From positions 12,966,028 to 13,030,027 of the forward strand of contig NC_068576.1 in assembly GCF_025698545.1 (NCBI RefSeq): 64,000 bases of DNA, written 5' to 3'. Of the stretch, positions 35,355 to 46,321 are shown one piece after another. The notes under the pieces are model-generated. The model had not been told where the DNA came from. It saw nothing but the letters and a program-made list of their open reading frames with translations, and searched no databases. The position numbers and the translations under genes are program-made. The stretch comes from Gossypium raimondii (lineage: Eukaryota > Streptophyta > Magnoliopsida > Malvales > Malvaceae). How positions within the stretch are numbered: the first letter of the stretch is position 1; every line of letters begins with the position of its first letter.

Positions 35355-37024
35355 TTAGAAGCTTCTCTCTGAACTCGGGATGATCAATCCCCTTTTTACC
35401 ATACTTCTCCAGACCCACCTCAAAGGAATTTTCACCTCTGATATGTCTTCCTTGATCTTTCTACCCATGCTCCCACCTATCATGTTCACTCCATTATGAT
35501 CAGGTAACAGATTTTCTGTATTGGGTGAATCATCCAATTTAACCACGCCCAAGCTTATAAGTCTTTTCACCAACTTTTTGAATGTCGTACAATGTTCTAT
35601 AGAATGCCCCTCAATTCCCGCGTGATAGTCACACCGTGCATTTGTATCGTACCACTTGGGGTATGGAGGCTGTAGGGGTTTCAAGTGGAAAGGGGCAACC
35701 ACGTGTTCATTGAATAGATTCTGATATAGCTCCTTATACGTCATTGGTATTGGCGTAAATTAAATTTTTTTTGTATTTTGTCTTGTATCAGATCTCTGCT
35801 TTGATGATCCTTTTGGTTAATGACCACTTTTCCGGTGATTCACATGAATCGTCTTGAATATGAACTTGTGTTGTTAACCTCGTTCTCTTTCTTCTTCGAG
35901 GCCGCCCTTCTGCTACTTTCTCCAGCATCTATTTTCCCACTTCTGATAGCATTTTCTATCATCTCGCCATTCATAACTATGTCGAAAAAACTTTTAGTAG
36001 CGCTTCCTAACATATGTGTAATAAATGGTTCCTTCAATGTGTTGACGAAAAGCATCGTCATCTCCCTTTCTAGAAGAGATGGCTGAACTTGGACAACAAC
36101 CTCCCTCCATCTCTGTGCATACTGCCTGAAACTTTCACCAGGCTTCTTCTCCATGTTCTGCAGAGTAATTCTATCAGGTACCATGTCGGTCACATGGCTG
36201 TACTGTTTTAAGAATACCTGTGCTAGATCTCTCCATGAATTAATCTGGGTATGGCTCAGTTGATTGTACCATTTGGATGCAGCCCCTGTGAGGCTATCTT
36301 GGAAGCAATGTATCAGCAACTGGTCATTATTAACATATCCAGTCATCCTCTTGCAGAACATAGTAATATGGGCTTCGGGGCTACTAGTCCCGTTGTACTT
36401 CTCAAACTCTGGCATTTTGAACTTGTGAGGAAGTACCAAACCTGGAACCAAGCTCAAATCTCTAGCATCAATTCCATGGTAGCTCTCAGTACCTTCCATC
36501 ACTCTAAGTTTTTCTTCCAGCCATTTATACTTTTCCTTGAGCTGTTTCGGCAATTCACCATTCATTTTCTCGATTGTCTCGTCGAAGTCAGGGATAACAG
36601 GATTAGCAAGATTGTCTCTAGCTTGAAAGTTTATTGGTGTTTCAGTACCATCTTGAGGCTTGATAGTGACGGAGGATTTGTGCGGATATATCCCCGCTTG
36701 TTGAGAAGTAAGTCCTGAGGAATAAACAGGTCCCTCGTTGTCTCCTTCTTCATTGTTGAGCACCAAGCCCTTCCCTTTGTCTACTCCTCCAGCCAATAAC
36801 TGAGTCAACTTAGCTATCATACTCCCCTCAGATTCCATTATTTTATCCATCATCTTTTGTTGAATCTTCTCAAGTTGCTCGTTCATTTGCTCTTGTATTT
36901 CCTTCTGGAACTGTTCTAGCCTTTGGTCCATGTCTCTAGTTTTCGATCGAGTACCGTAGCAATGTTTGGTAGGTTGATTGGTTTCCAGATTAACTGAGGA
37001 GTGATTTGAATAAATTAGAATCAA
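35355..37024 (-). pseudogene. Ogre-like copy 1: gag
   Basis: The frame opens at 37024; MDQRLEQFQKEIQ (residue 32 on) is shared with copy 2 and is a likelier start. A glutamine-rich coiled coil is followed by the retrotransposon gag domain (about residues 200-340: WYNQLSHTQINSWRDLAQVF, RITLQNMEKKPGESFRQYA). The frame changes between 35840 and 35745. The next block (35744-35355) carries CDYHAGIEGHSIEHC, a zinc-knuckle-like motif. Gag would form the virus-like particle and bind element RNA. Confidence 0.85.
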
Positions 37025-37144
37025 TTAATGTTTTTAAATGCATATGAAGTGATGCAATGCATGAATGCAAAAAAGACGTCAATTTTGATTCAATTCCATA
37101 TAAGAAAACCTTAGTAGAAAGCAAATTTCTTTACATAAAGCGAA

Positions 37145-39259
37145 TTACAAATAAGACTTTTCCCTAGTACCCAGAACTCTAATCTTCCTAAGTAACAAAG
37201 CTAATTCTTGCCCCCGATTCAATTCTAATTCATACTTCACACTCAGCGTGTCAGCCTGTACTGCTAAAGTCTGTATATGATCAGCTACTTCTCGAATCTG
37301 GACCGCAGCTTCCTCGATAAGATGATCTCTGCTTCTAACTTGACTCTGGAAGTGGTGAAGCTGTTCATTATTACGACTTTCATTTGTTTTCAAGTGCTTG
37401 ATCTGAATCTCACAATTTTGCAGCACCGTTTCTAGCTTTTTGATTCTTTTCTTCATTTCGTCAATCTTGCTCAAGCTTGCTTTCAACTCTATCGTAGAGT
37501 TTCGGCTTTGATACTGACGAAGAGATCTTTCCAACACAATCACCCTATCCTTTAACTTGCGCTTTTCCTTCTAGCTTTCTGACAAACTCTTTTCTAAAGC
37601 CTCATTTTGCCTTTGCATCTCTTGAAATCTCTGTTCCCATCTATCGGCCTTGTCCTTTTCTTCTTGGATTTACGCTCGCTCTTGTTTCGGCGTCTTTCCC
37701 AAATTTCAAACAATTCTTATTGACAAACGCAACTTTTTATAATCCGTCTTTAGACTGCCCAGTTCCTCATCAGACTTGTTTTTCTCTTTCTTCAACTTTT
37801 CATTCTCAAGCTTCTGAACATCTATGTCCAATCTCAAGTTCGTCTTTTCCGCCTCCATTTTCTCTATCCTTTTCTCCAAATCCGCGTTCTTCCTCTCAAA
37901 ATCTTGTCTTACAATTTCTAATTCCGAAGGGATGACTCGCAAATGTTCTTCTATTGGCTGGCCGTCCTCATGATTTAACTTAGGTGTGTTATCATTAATC
38001 CTCTTAGCCCACCATCCATAATACTCAGGTGTTGTCATTAGCCCCACGGCCAACCTCTTCATTCGGTGAGTCTGTTTCCACGCATTAGACATTTCTTGAA
38101 TCTTCTTTCTATAACCCTCCTTTTTGTATGAAAATTCACAATCAGCTATCTCTTGTGTCGCAAGTATAAACTGCATTGACCTATATTGCCTTAGCACCAA
38201 TAATGGGGCATATCCGACAACTCCACAAATACCCAATAAAGGTACCCAATCGAGATTACCACACCTATATAGGATCTCATCTGGAAGTAACCAAGGAGCT
38301 CTCCACTCAACGTCTTCCTCTTGAAGGTTTTGAAGAATTGCCATCCATTTTTCCTCCGAAATGTCATCCCTCCTCGGCATCGCAACTATCTCTTTTAGTG
38401 GTGAATAATTTTCAGAGAAGACCCGATACGAAACTTTATCCACCTTCCAAAAGTGACTGTGAAACCATACGAGTAAAAGCTGCGCACATCCGATAAATCT
38501 ACCCTCACCCGTCTTTCGGCATGCACTCAATGACCTGAAGGTTTCTGCCAAAATTGCCGGAATCAGTGTAACCTTCTTATCAAGCCAACCAAATAAATCG
38601 GTGACTGCTTCATCCACATGCCCCAAGGCTTTAGGGAAGACAACCAAGTCGTATATACCTAAGGCAAAGATATCTAACCTCTTTCTTACATCTGGGTGGG
38701 TGAGAATTGCATCCTTCAAGCTCCTCCAAGGAATGCACTTGTTGTCCCCCTTTTGCTTAACTCGTGCAGCGACCCACTGCTCACTCATCCCTGTTATTCC
38801 TATAAGCTTCTTTGAAAAGGTTGGCACATTCACCGCTCTCGAGTAGACCCTATCCACTTGAAACTTTGAACATTGGAGTAAAGGCACATATTCCTCTATC
38901 GTAGGTACCAAATCAACATTCCCAAACGTGAAGCAACTGTAAGCAGGATTCCAAAACTGGGCGAGGGCTCAAAACAAATGTTTGTCTATATTCACATCAA
39001 GCAAATAAGGCAAGTCCCCATAATTGTCATAGAATAACTGCCTAACCTCATTATTCCACTGATCCCAAATTTCTTTCAACTCCTGCAAATTGTTTTGAGC
39101 CACACTGATGCGAGTAAAATCCCATAATTTCGATACATACCCATCAGCCAGGCTATCACCCTTTTCTTGCTGCGTTGTTTCAGACCAAGTTCGGACAACC
39201 GCATTGTCTTCCACTTTATCAAGAAACCCTTTTTCCATGTCAAGCTTTCTATCTAGCAA
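37145..39259 (-). pseudogene. Ogre-like copy 1: ORF1 upstream of gag
   Basis: This large extra ORF lies between the primer site and gag. The likely start is MEKGFLDKVEDN at 39241, and the ORF reads on to 37145 with one in-frame TGA (after IDKHLF, about 38967) and a frame loss near 37545-37705. The first ~400 residues are a globular domain (LWDFTRISVAQNNLQELKEI, WVAARVKQKGDNKCIPWRSL, LVWFHSHFWKVDKVSYRVF). This domain is seen in many plant proteins of transposon origin. The C-terminal third is heptad-rich coiled coil (EKRIEKMEAEKTNLRLDI). Copy 2 has a better version. Function is unknown. Confidence 0.82.
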
Positions 39260-39828
39260 CCGAATCTAAACTGACGCCTTTTATGATGAAATGAAATGCC
39301 ATGTCATGCAAACAAAAATAAAACACAAGAGTCAGTATCCAATACCAAGCATATAATCAAGGAGGAGTAAAACGTCTATTAGGACATTTACTAGGGGTTT
39401 AGTATAGCTCTGCTTAGGCAAGCTTCTAAGGCTCATTATATGTAGTTTGGCTCTAAAGTAAAGGTACCCGAACCAGCAGATTCCTTAATCCTCACCCATT
39501 ATAGGCTCATATAGATCAAGTTCGGTTCAGGGGGACACATTTTCCCTATGACTATACGGAGATGAAAATCTCACGAAGGCATAGGTACCGATGTATCCCG
39601 AAAGCAATCCACTATCCTATACAGAGGTGAAAACCTCACGAAGGCATAGCTTCTCACTCCCACTTAAAAGGGTAAAAATGTTCAACTCATGAAACGTAGA
39701 ATGCAAACAATATTTAAACAAGAAGATAATGAATGCAAAAGGATGTCATGAGTTTTTTAAAAAAAAATATTTTCTCGACCATAAGACAAATTAATCAACT
39801 TTGTGGCTCGACTCTCTTATTTTAAAAA
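39260..39828 (-). other. 5' UTR of Ogre-like copy 1
   Basis: Non-coding leader between primer site and ORF1. It holds a short internal duplication with GGAGATGAAAATCTCACGAAGGCATAG-like phrases (about 39559 and 39618). The same arrangement is found in copy 2 at about 62738 and 62800. Confidence 0.65.
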
Positions 39829-39847
39829 GTCCCCAGTGGAGTCTCCA
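39829..39847 (-). other. Primer-binding site (tRNA-Arg type) of copy 1
   Basis: The minus strand reads TGGAGACTCCACTGGGGAC three bases inside the 5' LTR. It equals the copy 2 site except for A in place of C at base four (TGGCGACTC in copy 2), the sequence complementary to the 3' end of a tRNA-Arg as described for Ogre elements. Confidence 0.78.
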
Positions 39848-39850
39848 AGC

Positions 39851-42267
39851 TGTCGAAACCATTTTTCGAAAACAAAAATTTTTAAGTTCTCGACTTTATA
39901 AAATGAAAATTGGGAGTCGCCACCAATCTTTTATTATCGTGTGATTGGATCACCTACAATGATTTTGATCTACGAGTTTTAGAAAAACAGGTTCGGGAGT
40001 CAGTTACGTACGAGGAAGGATTAGCACCCTCGTAACGCCCAAAATTTGGTACCAAGTTGATTAATTAGTGTCTTAAGGTTGAAAATTTTTAAAATATAAT
40101 CTTTAAAAAAACTTAAAGCGTTGCGTATTAAGACCCTTCTCAATTTAGAGAAGCAAAAATGTCACACCCAATACATTAGGGCGCAACATTCTAATTTCCT
40201 CCAAAATGAATTGGGCCAAAATACTAGTGCAATAAAACTTTAAAAGAACATCCACTTATCCAAGATTTAAGAAATCACACCCAACGTTAGGGCACGATTC
40301 CTCTAAAATCCCAAACTTGGAATATTTCCTTTACTTTAAAAGAACATCCACTTATCCAAGATTTAAGAAATCACACCCAATACGTTAGGGCACGATTCCT
40401 CTAAAATCCCAAACTCGGAATATTTCCTTTATTATTTTTTTTAAATCTTCATTTCGAGAAATCAATACGTCACATCCAATACGTTAGGACACAACGTGTT
40501 GAATTCCCAATAATGAGTTCTTATTTTAGTTGGTTTAAAGAGCAATCATTGATCATTAGATTTTCAAAAAACTTCGAACCCAATACGTTAGGGCTCAATT
40601 TCCTTGAGAAATCCTAAATACGAGTATTATCTCTATTTTGAGAAATTTGATTTTAAAAAAAATTGAGTAAAAAATGTAATGTTATGACACTTTAAATATA
40701 TAATGCAATAATAAATATTATGATAGCATAGAAATAATACAAATATATAAACAAATAAGTACAATAATGGCATGCAAAATATCAAATAAATGGGCAAGAT
40801 AATAAAAATATGTAAACCTAAATCAATGGAAAAATAATTGAAATAAATAAAAAATGTATACATATACACATAGAAATATATAGGTTTAAAAGAACTAAAT
40901 AATATCTACATTATCAAAGTTAATGAATAAATATATATACACATGAGAAAATATTAGTTGCAAAAAAAGTAATAATAATAAATATATAAAAATATACATA
41001 TATATAGGTTTTTTTTTTAAAAATAAGGAAAAAATATTATTAATTGATAATAAAAAATAATGATAAAAAAACTAAATTGAATTGCAGTTTAAAAAAATGG
41101 GTAAAATCCACAAATAGTAAAAATCAAAGGACTAAATTGAACGCGCGAATTACATAGAGGGGCTGGAAGGGAAATTTTCCCTTCTCCTCTAAAACGACAC
41201 CGTTCCAGTAGAATTAAATTGAAATGGAAAATAAATTAAAGAACAAATTTAAAAACACAAAAAAAACCTAATTGGAAATTCATTAAAAGGCGGAGGGGTC
41301 AAAAGCGCAATTTGCCCCTCCGCATGAAAAACGCGAGGATCCTAGGTTCGGGTCGGGTCGACACGCGGATCCTCCCCTCAAAACGGCGCCGTTTCAGTTG
41401 GCTATTTAAGCCAAAATTAAAACAAAAATTTCATTTCAAAAACAGTTTTTAAAAAAAACCAAATTCTTCTAAAAAAAAACTCTCTCAGCCCCTCAGTCCT
41501 CCGACCATCGATCGGTCATCGGCCAGTCATCGGCCACCGCGTCGGCCGCCGATCTCCGGTGCCGGCACCACCGTCTGCGGTGGCCGAAAAGGGGAAAAAT
41601 TTCCAGATTTGACCCTCTAGACCCCCTGAGCCTAAATCCGGGCTCAAATCTCACAAAACTCCAACGGAAGTCCCCTTAAAAGCACTAAAACCTTTCGGCT
41701 TCCGATCGTCTTTCATCGGAGACGACACCCTCGGCCATCCACGGCGATCTAGGGCTCCGAAACACAGGTTGTGTCTTCTCTTCCCCTATTTATTTTATTT
41801 GCATGCATATAATGGTAAAAATAATAATAATAAATACAACAATAAGTAAAAACTGCAAACAACCTTCAATTCGTTTGTTTCTCTCCTTGTGTTGTAAAAA
41901 AAAAGCTTTTTTTATTGATTTCGAAATCCGGCCTTCGTTACAGTATATTCGATGGCCTTTTATAGCCATATGAAACTAAAACAACAATAGAAACAAGAAA
42001 TTTGCTTGATTTGATCTTGATTCGATTTAATTTTCTTTCCTTTCTTGTGTTTGCAGGTGAAGATTCGGCTACGGCGCAAACGAGCTTGGTGGTTGCGGCG
42101 TAGATGACCTAGAAACCCTAGTGTTTCTAATTTTTTTCGGGCCATTGTATTTGGGCCTGTTTTATTCCAGTTTGGGCCATGTATTTTGGGCCACCTTATT
42201 TGGTTTTGGACTTGTAAAAAAACTGGACTTTTATTTATTAAGGGCCGGGCAAATTTTAGGCATTACA
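39851..42267 (-). repeat. 5' LTR of Ogre-like copy 1
   Basis: 2,417 bp, TGTCGAAACC...GGCATTACA, followed by the AGTTG duplication. It is collinear with the 3' LTR and retains the ~46 bp lost there (around 40024-40075). Divergence is concentrated around 41490-41560, where the GC-rich part differs by several substitutions and indels. It should contain the element promoter for minus-strand transcription. Confidence 0.92.
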
Positions 42268-42272
42268 AGTTG

Positions 42273-42639
42273 AATTACTGATTACAGCTTTAATCCATTA
42301 CAGCTCTATTCAATTACAACTCTATTCCATTACAGTAAACCAAACATACCCTAAGAGAGTCTTGAACAGTATTGCATTGGACCCCTCTTTTTTTGATTTG
42401 CTTATGTTTAATTAGTTTATGTTCGTTGTTTTCCTGTTTACTAAAAAAAAAGGGTAAACAAAATCTCTTTGTAGGATTTCAATATTCTTCTAAGAAATAT
42501 TTTCCATTTTTCTATTTTTTATGTCAATTTTATAGAATTTTTTTTAATTGGGGAGGTTCTTTGAGATTTCGTACTTTGTTTTTTTTATTTAAATCCTTCG
42601 CAACATCTTTTTTACCATTTTAAAATTTAAAATTTGCCT
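42273..42639. other. Non-coding AT-rich spacer
   Basis: It starts with the other half of the small repeat interrupted by Ogre-like copy 1 (CCATTACAGTAAACCAAAC). The remainder is T-rich with no gene, RNA or element I recognise. Confidence 0.5.
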
Positions 42640-42931
42640 AATTTTTTAGGCATAATTGTAAAAAAAAAACCCTCAACGTTTAGGGGCTTTTGGTTTTGTG
42701 CCCTTGACCTTTTTATTTTTTTATTGACACCCTCAACATTACAATTTTTTAAGAAATCCATCCAATTTTAACGGTCAACGTGAGTTGACTGTTAATCAAA
42801 CTGTAGGTCAACATAATAGCCCATGTGGCATGCCACATAGCGCAGGACGTCATAGATGACGTCATCTATTTAGCAAAATTTTTTCTCTCATTTTCTCTCT
42901 TGCCAAACGCCATTTTTTATCTTCAAAACAT

Positions 42932-43072
42932 ATGGTTGGAGTAACTGGAGATGAATGCAACCCGGTTTCAACAAAAAACTCGAACCCGGAATCCATTTGC
43001 TTTACCAACGATGCTGAGTTTGTGGATCAAGATCCAGGTCACTCTTTCGAAGCTGTTGAACAACAAGAATAA
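42932..43072 (+). pseudogene. Captured fragment of a non-specific phospholipase C (NPC) gene
   Basis: A 46-codon open frame starting ATG at 42932 (MVGVTGDECNPVSTKNS) contains CFTNDAEFVDQDPGHSFEAV. The NP-S pattern and the DPDPGHSF-type motif are characteristic of plant NPC phospholipases of the phosphoesterase family, which cleave membrane phospholipids to diacylglycerol. Only this internal piece is present; catalytic motifs from the rest of the protein are missing and the frame ends in TAA. The ATG is probably fortuitous, in terminal-repeat or captured sequence. The assignment rests on recalled family motifs. Confidence 0.68.
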
Positions 43073-43229
43073 ACCACACAAATCCATGATTTAGCTCCTT
43101 AAATGAAAAATGTCTCCCTAATTTTTCAGTTTTACATTAAAAAAACATCGCAGTTCAAAATTTTGAATCGTTTAAAAATAACGATTGCAAAGAAAGCAGA
43201 TGAGATCTGAAAAAAAAAAGTAAAAGTAC

Positions 43230-43505
43230 CTTTTTGTGAGAATCCATGGAAGAAACAGGAAAGTAATGTCGCTTAGGAACTTTAACAAGCCTTAAGGAAG
43301 AAAAATCAAAATCCTGAACGACAATATCAGCCGTTGATTCTTGTGATTGTTTTTGAGTGAGGGTTAGAGTAGTAGAGGATGAAGAAGAAGTATCATGATG
43401 ATCGATGATAATGTTATTATTTTGTTGATTCGAAGAAGAAGGAATCAAACGGCGACGTTGAAACCAGCGACGAACACCGTCCACGAGACTTCCACTTCCC
43501 CCCAT
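43230..43505 (-). pseudogene. Captured first exon of a group-D MAP kinase (MPK8/9/15-like)
   Basis: On the minus strand, MGGSGSLVDGVRRWFQRR (start 43505) leads through a Ser/Asn-rich segment to FDFSSLRLVKVPKRHYFP and MDSHKK. The frame then reaches a good splice donor AAG|GTACTT (intron from 43229). This is the N-terminal extension and exon 1 end of TDY-type plant MAP kinases such as Arabidopsis MPK8; the kinase domain itself is absent. The 92 codons are free of stops and the frame continues upstream to 43535, in what is probably captured 5' UTR. It could be transcribed from the Pack-MULE, but no evidence is available here. Confidence 0.8.
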
Positions 43506-44420
43506 GTACTCTTTTTTATTTGGATTCATAGCCAACCAATATCAACATTAATAATTCCCTTAATAATTTTTGACTGGTCAGCATAGCCAGCTGTGGTGTC
43601 TAGGTTGTCAACATCGTAATCAAAGTTGAATTTTGTTTCAAGTGGAAAAGGGGCAATGTCCCTTTTAATAATGTATATATGCTTATAAATATAGTTGCTG
43701 TCATTGTGGAAGCCTAATAGAAATTGTTATTCGAGGCTTCGTCTGTAATCTTGAAGTTTCTACTGACCATGTTTAGGTGGTAGATTTATTTTTCATCTTA
43801 GCTAGCCTGAAACTTAAGCATCACTTCTTTTTGTTTTTACAGTAGTTCCAATGATAAAAAAATAAGAAACATTTAGCCCATGGCTACCTACAAAAAACAA
43901 TCTTTGACAAGAGAGAAAATGAGAGAAAAAAATGACAGCCGACAGTGGAGGAAAAAATAATGATTTTAAGTTGAAAGTGTGGTGTGGGTTTACAAAAATT
44001 GCACAAAAGCATGATTATAATCATGGTAATTGATATTCTTGTAGATGAAATGAGCTAACCATATGTTTTGAAGAAGAAAAATGGTGTTTGGCAAGAGAGA
44101 AAATGAGAGAGAAAAAATGGCAGCAACTATGTGTTTTGAAGAAAAAAAGTGGTGTTTGGCAAGAGAGAAAATGAGAGAAAAATTTTGTTAAATAGATGAT
44201 GTCATCTATGAAGTCATGCGCTTATGTGGCATGCTACATGGGCTATTTTGTTGACCTATAGTTTGATTAATGGTCAACTCATATTGACCGTTAAAACTAG
44301 GCTGATTTCTTAAAAAATCGTAATGTTGAGGGTGTCAATCAGAAAATAAAAAGGTCAATGGCACAAAATCAAAAGCCCCCAAATGTTGAGGGTTTTTTTT
44401 GCAATTATGCCAATTTTTTA

Positions 44421-45906
44421 TTTAAAATTTGAAAAGAAATGTTATTATAGCCTTATAAACTTGATAAAGGGTCGGCACACTAAAATTGTTAAAGGGTAGA
44501 AACCCTAATTTTGCCTTATGATTGGATTTAGAGACGGGCCAGGTCTGCATCAAACTTTGAAAACAGGCCAAAATGGACCATTATCAGACTAAAAGGGCCA
44601 AAACTAGACCATTTTCTGACCTTAAATCAGGCTTTAAAAATTAGCTTCAAAATTGGACCTTATTGCAAAAAAAATCTAAATTGGGCACATTGGACCTTAT
44701 GGAAAATATTAAAATTGAGTTTTTGCACCGGTCAAATGATGATAATTAAAAATTAATTTTAAAACAAAATTGAATTTAGTTTTAAAAATTCAATTTTATT
44801 TAAAAACAATTTCTAACTATCTCTTTTATTTAAAAATATCCACACTTCCTGCGAAATTCTCATTAACATAATAATTGATTAAATATTTTACTAGACCCAA
44901 AATGAATTTAGATCAGAATAAAATAAATTCAAATCAAATCAGAATAATATTTTCAATTAAAAATTAATTGAAAACTTAATTTAACTTTAAATCAAAATTT
45001 AATTTTATCCAAAGTTAAACTAAAAACTCAATTTGGTCCTTTAAATTTCATTTTAAAATCTAAAATTAGAATAAAATGCAACTTAGTGTTGATTTCAACT
45101 TGTCTAAAGCCAATTCATTACATAATTTGGGTCAAAGGGCTCAGACAAAATTAGGTGCTTACAATTTTGTTTATTTGTGGGTTTAACTTAGAAATGGTGC
45201 TATTTTATGTGAGTAAAAGAAATAAAAATAATACAAAAATATTTAAATATTAATTATTGATACACTAACAAAAATGTAAACAATTTTGATTAATTTAGAT
45301 TTTGGTTATGTTGGTATAGTTTAGATTTTAGAACTCATATATAACTAGTTCAGATCTTTAGGAGAATGGTTTTTTTTTTAAATAAGTTAAATTACATATA
45401 TAATCCTTTTAATACATTATTTGTTTTAAAATTTTCATCATTCAGTAATTTTTCAATTTAGTTATACCCGATTAATTTGTAACATTAACTTAATCAAGAG
45501 TTTGAATAATAGTATAAAAATCTTAACTTTAAACGTTAAAAAGTTATGTCGATAAGGACTTGACATTGTTAGCAAAAGTTAGGCCTTCGGGCCCTTAAAT
45601 ACCTAGTTTCTGGTCCACCATGAATAATTGCCCCATGTTTTTTTGTTCATTTGTGTTTTTGTCAAGGTAGACAATACCATATTAGTGGATATACCGTTTT
45701 TCTATTGGTATGTAAGGGATTGATCTATTTTGGTGTATCATTTCAGGTTTATTCTTATTTTAAAAAATATTTAATATATGTATATAAAAAATATTTACAA
45801 ATATCAAATAATAAGGTTAAATAAATCTCAAACATAAAATACTCGTCAAAAATAAAATTTTGGTTGAAGTGGCAAAGAAAATATTTTAAAAAAGTTAGTG
45901 CTATGG
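44421..45906. other. AT-rich intergenic DNA, nothing recognised
   Basis: I see no gene, RNA or clear terminal repeats. Phrases such as GACCATTTTCTGACC and GGCCAAAATGGACC (44560-44640) look like mildly repetitive filler. Confidence 0.5.
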
Positions 45907-45914
45907 GTTCAAAT

Positions 45915-46313
45915 TAGATGTGATCATGGGTCGGGCCAGGCCCACACAAAATTTTAGGCTCGATTTTTAGGCCCAAGCCCGGCCCAGCCCGAAATATGGG
46001 CCTAAAAAATTGTCCAAGCCCAGCCTGAGAGAAAATTGCTAAGCCCGAGCCCGGCCTGGCCCAGCCCATATTAAATATATATTTAATATCTATAAAATAT
46101 ATATTTGATTAAAATAAAAAATATATTTAATATATAATTCGGGCCGGGCCGGGCTCGGGCAAAAAAAGTTTTACCCGAGCTCGGCTGTTTTCTAAACGGG
46201 CCTAATTTTTTTGCCCAAACCCATATTTCGGGCCGATATTTTTACCCGAACCCTCCCATTTTTTGGGTGGGCCGTCGGGCCGGGCCAGGTAGCCCAACCC
46301 ATGATCACATCTA
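45915..46313. mobile_element. hAT-type MITE (399 bp)
   Basis: The terminal inverted repeats read TAGATGTGATCATGGG (left, TTAG context) and its complement CCCATGATCACATCTA (right). A perfect 8-bp duplication GTTCAAAT (45907-45914, 46314-46321) flanks the element, as for hAT transposons. The interior is GGGCC/GGCCC-rich around an AT-rich centre and is itself partly palindromic. It is non-coding and needs a transposase in trans. Confidence 0.9.
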
Positions 46314-46321
46314 GTTCAAAT

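Larger units (their letters stand above)
25508..42267 (-). mobile_element. Complete Ogre/Tat-type Ty3/gypsy element (copy 1)
   Basis: A 16,760 bp element with LTRs 25508-27862 and 39851-42267 (TGTCGAAACC...GGCATTACA) and a perfect 5-bp duplication AGTTG (25503-25507, 42268-42272). On the minus strand the order is primer site, ORF1, gag, protease, candidate intron, RT, two RNase H domains, integrase, minisatellite-bearing 3' UTR, polypurine tract. The extra ORF1 ahead of gag, the intron between protease and RT, the dual RNase H and the tRNA-Arg-type primer site are the known hallmarks of the Ogre branch of the Tat clade. Several stops and frameshifts make this copy non-autonomous. Confidence 0.92.
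42649..44411. mobile_element. Mutator-like Pack-MULE (1,763 bp)
   Basis: Long terminal inverted repeats of about 260 bp (42649 onward; 44411 backward) begin GGCATAATTG and share phrases such as AACCCTCAAC, TTTTAACGGTCAA and CTCTCATTTTCTCTCTTGCC. Perfect 9-bp duplications AATTTTTTA flank it (42640-42648 and 44412-44420), the hallmark of Mutator insertion. No transposase is present. The interior instead holds pieces of two unrelated host genes in opposite orientations (42932-43072 and 43230-43505), so this is a Pack-MULE. Parts of the inner terminal repeat are duplicated on the right (43905-44170). Confidence 0.93.
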
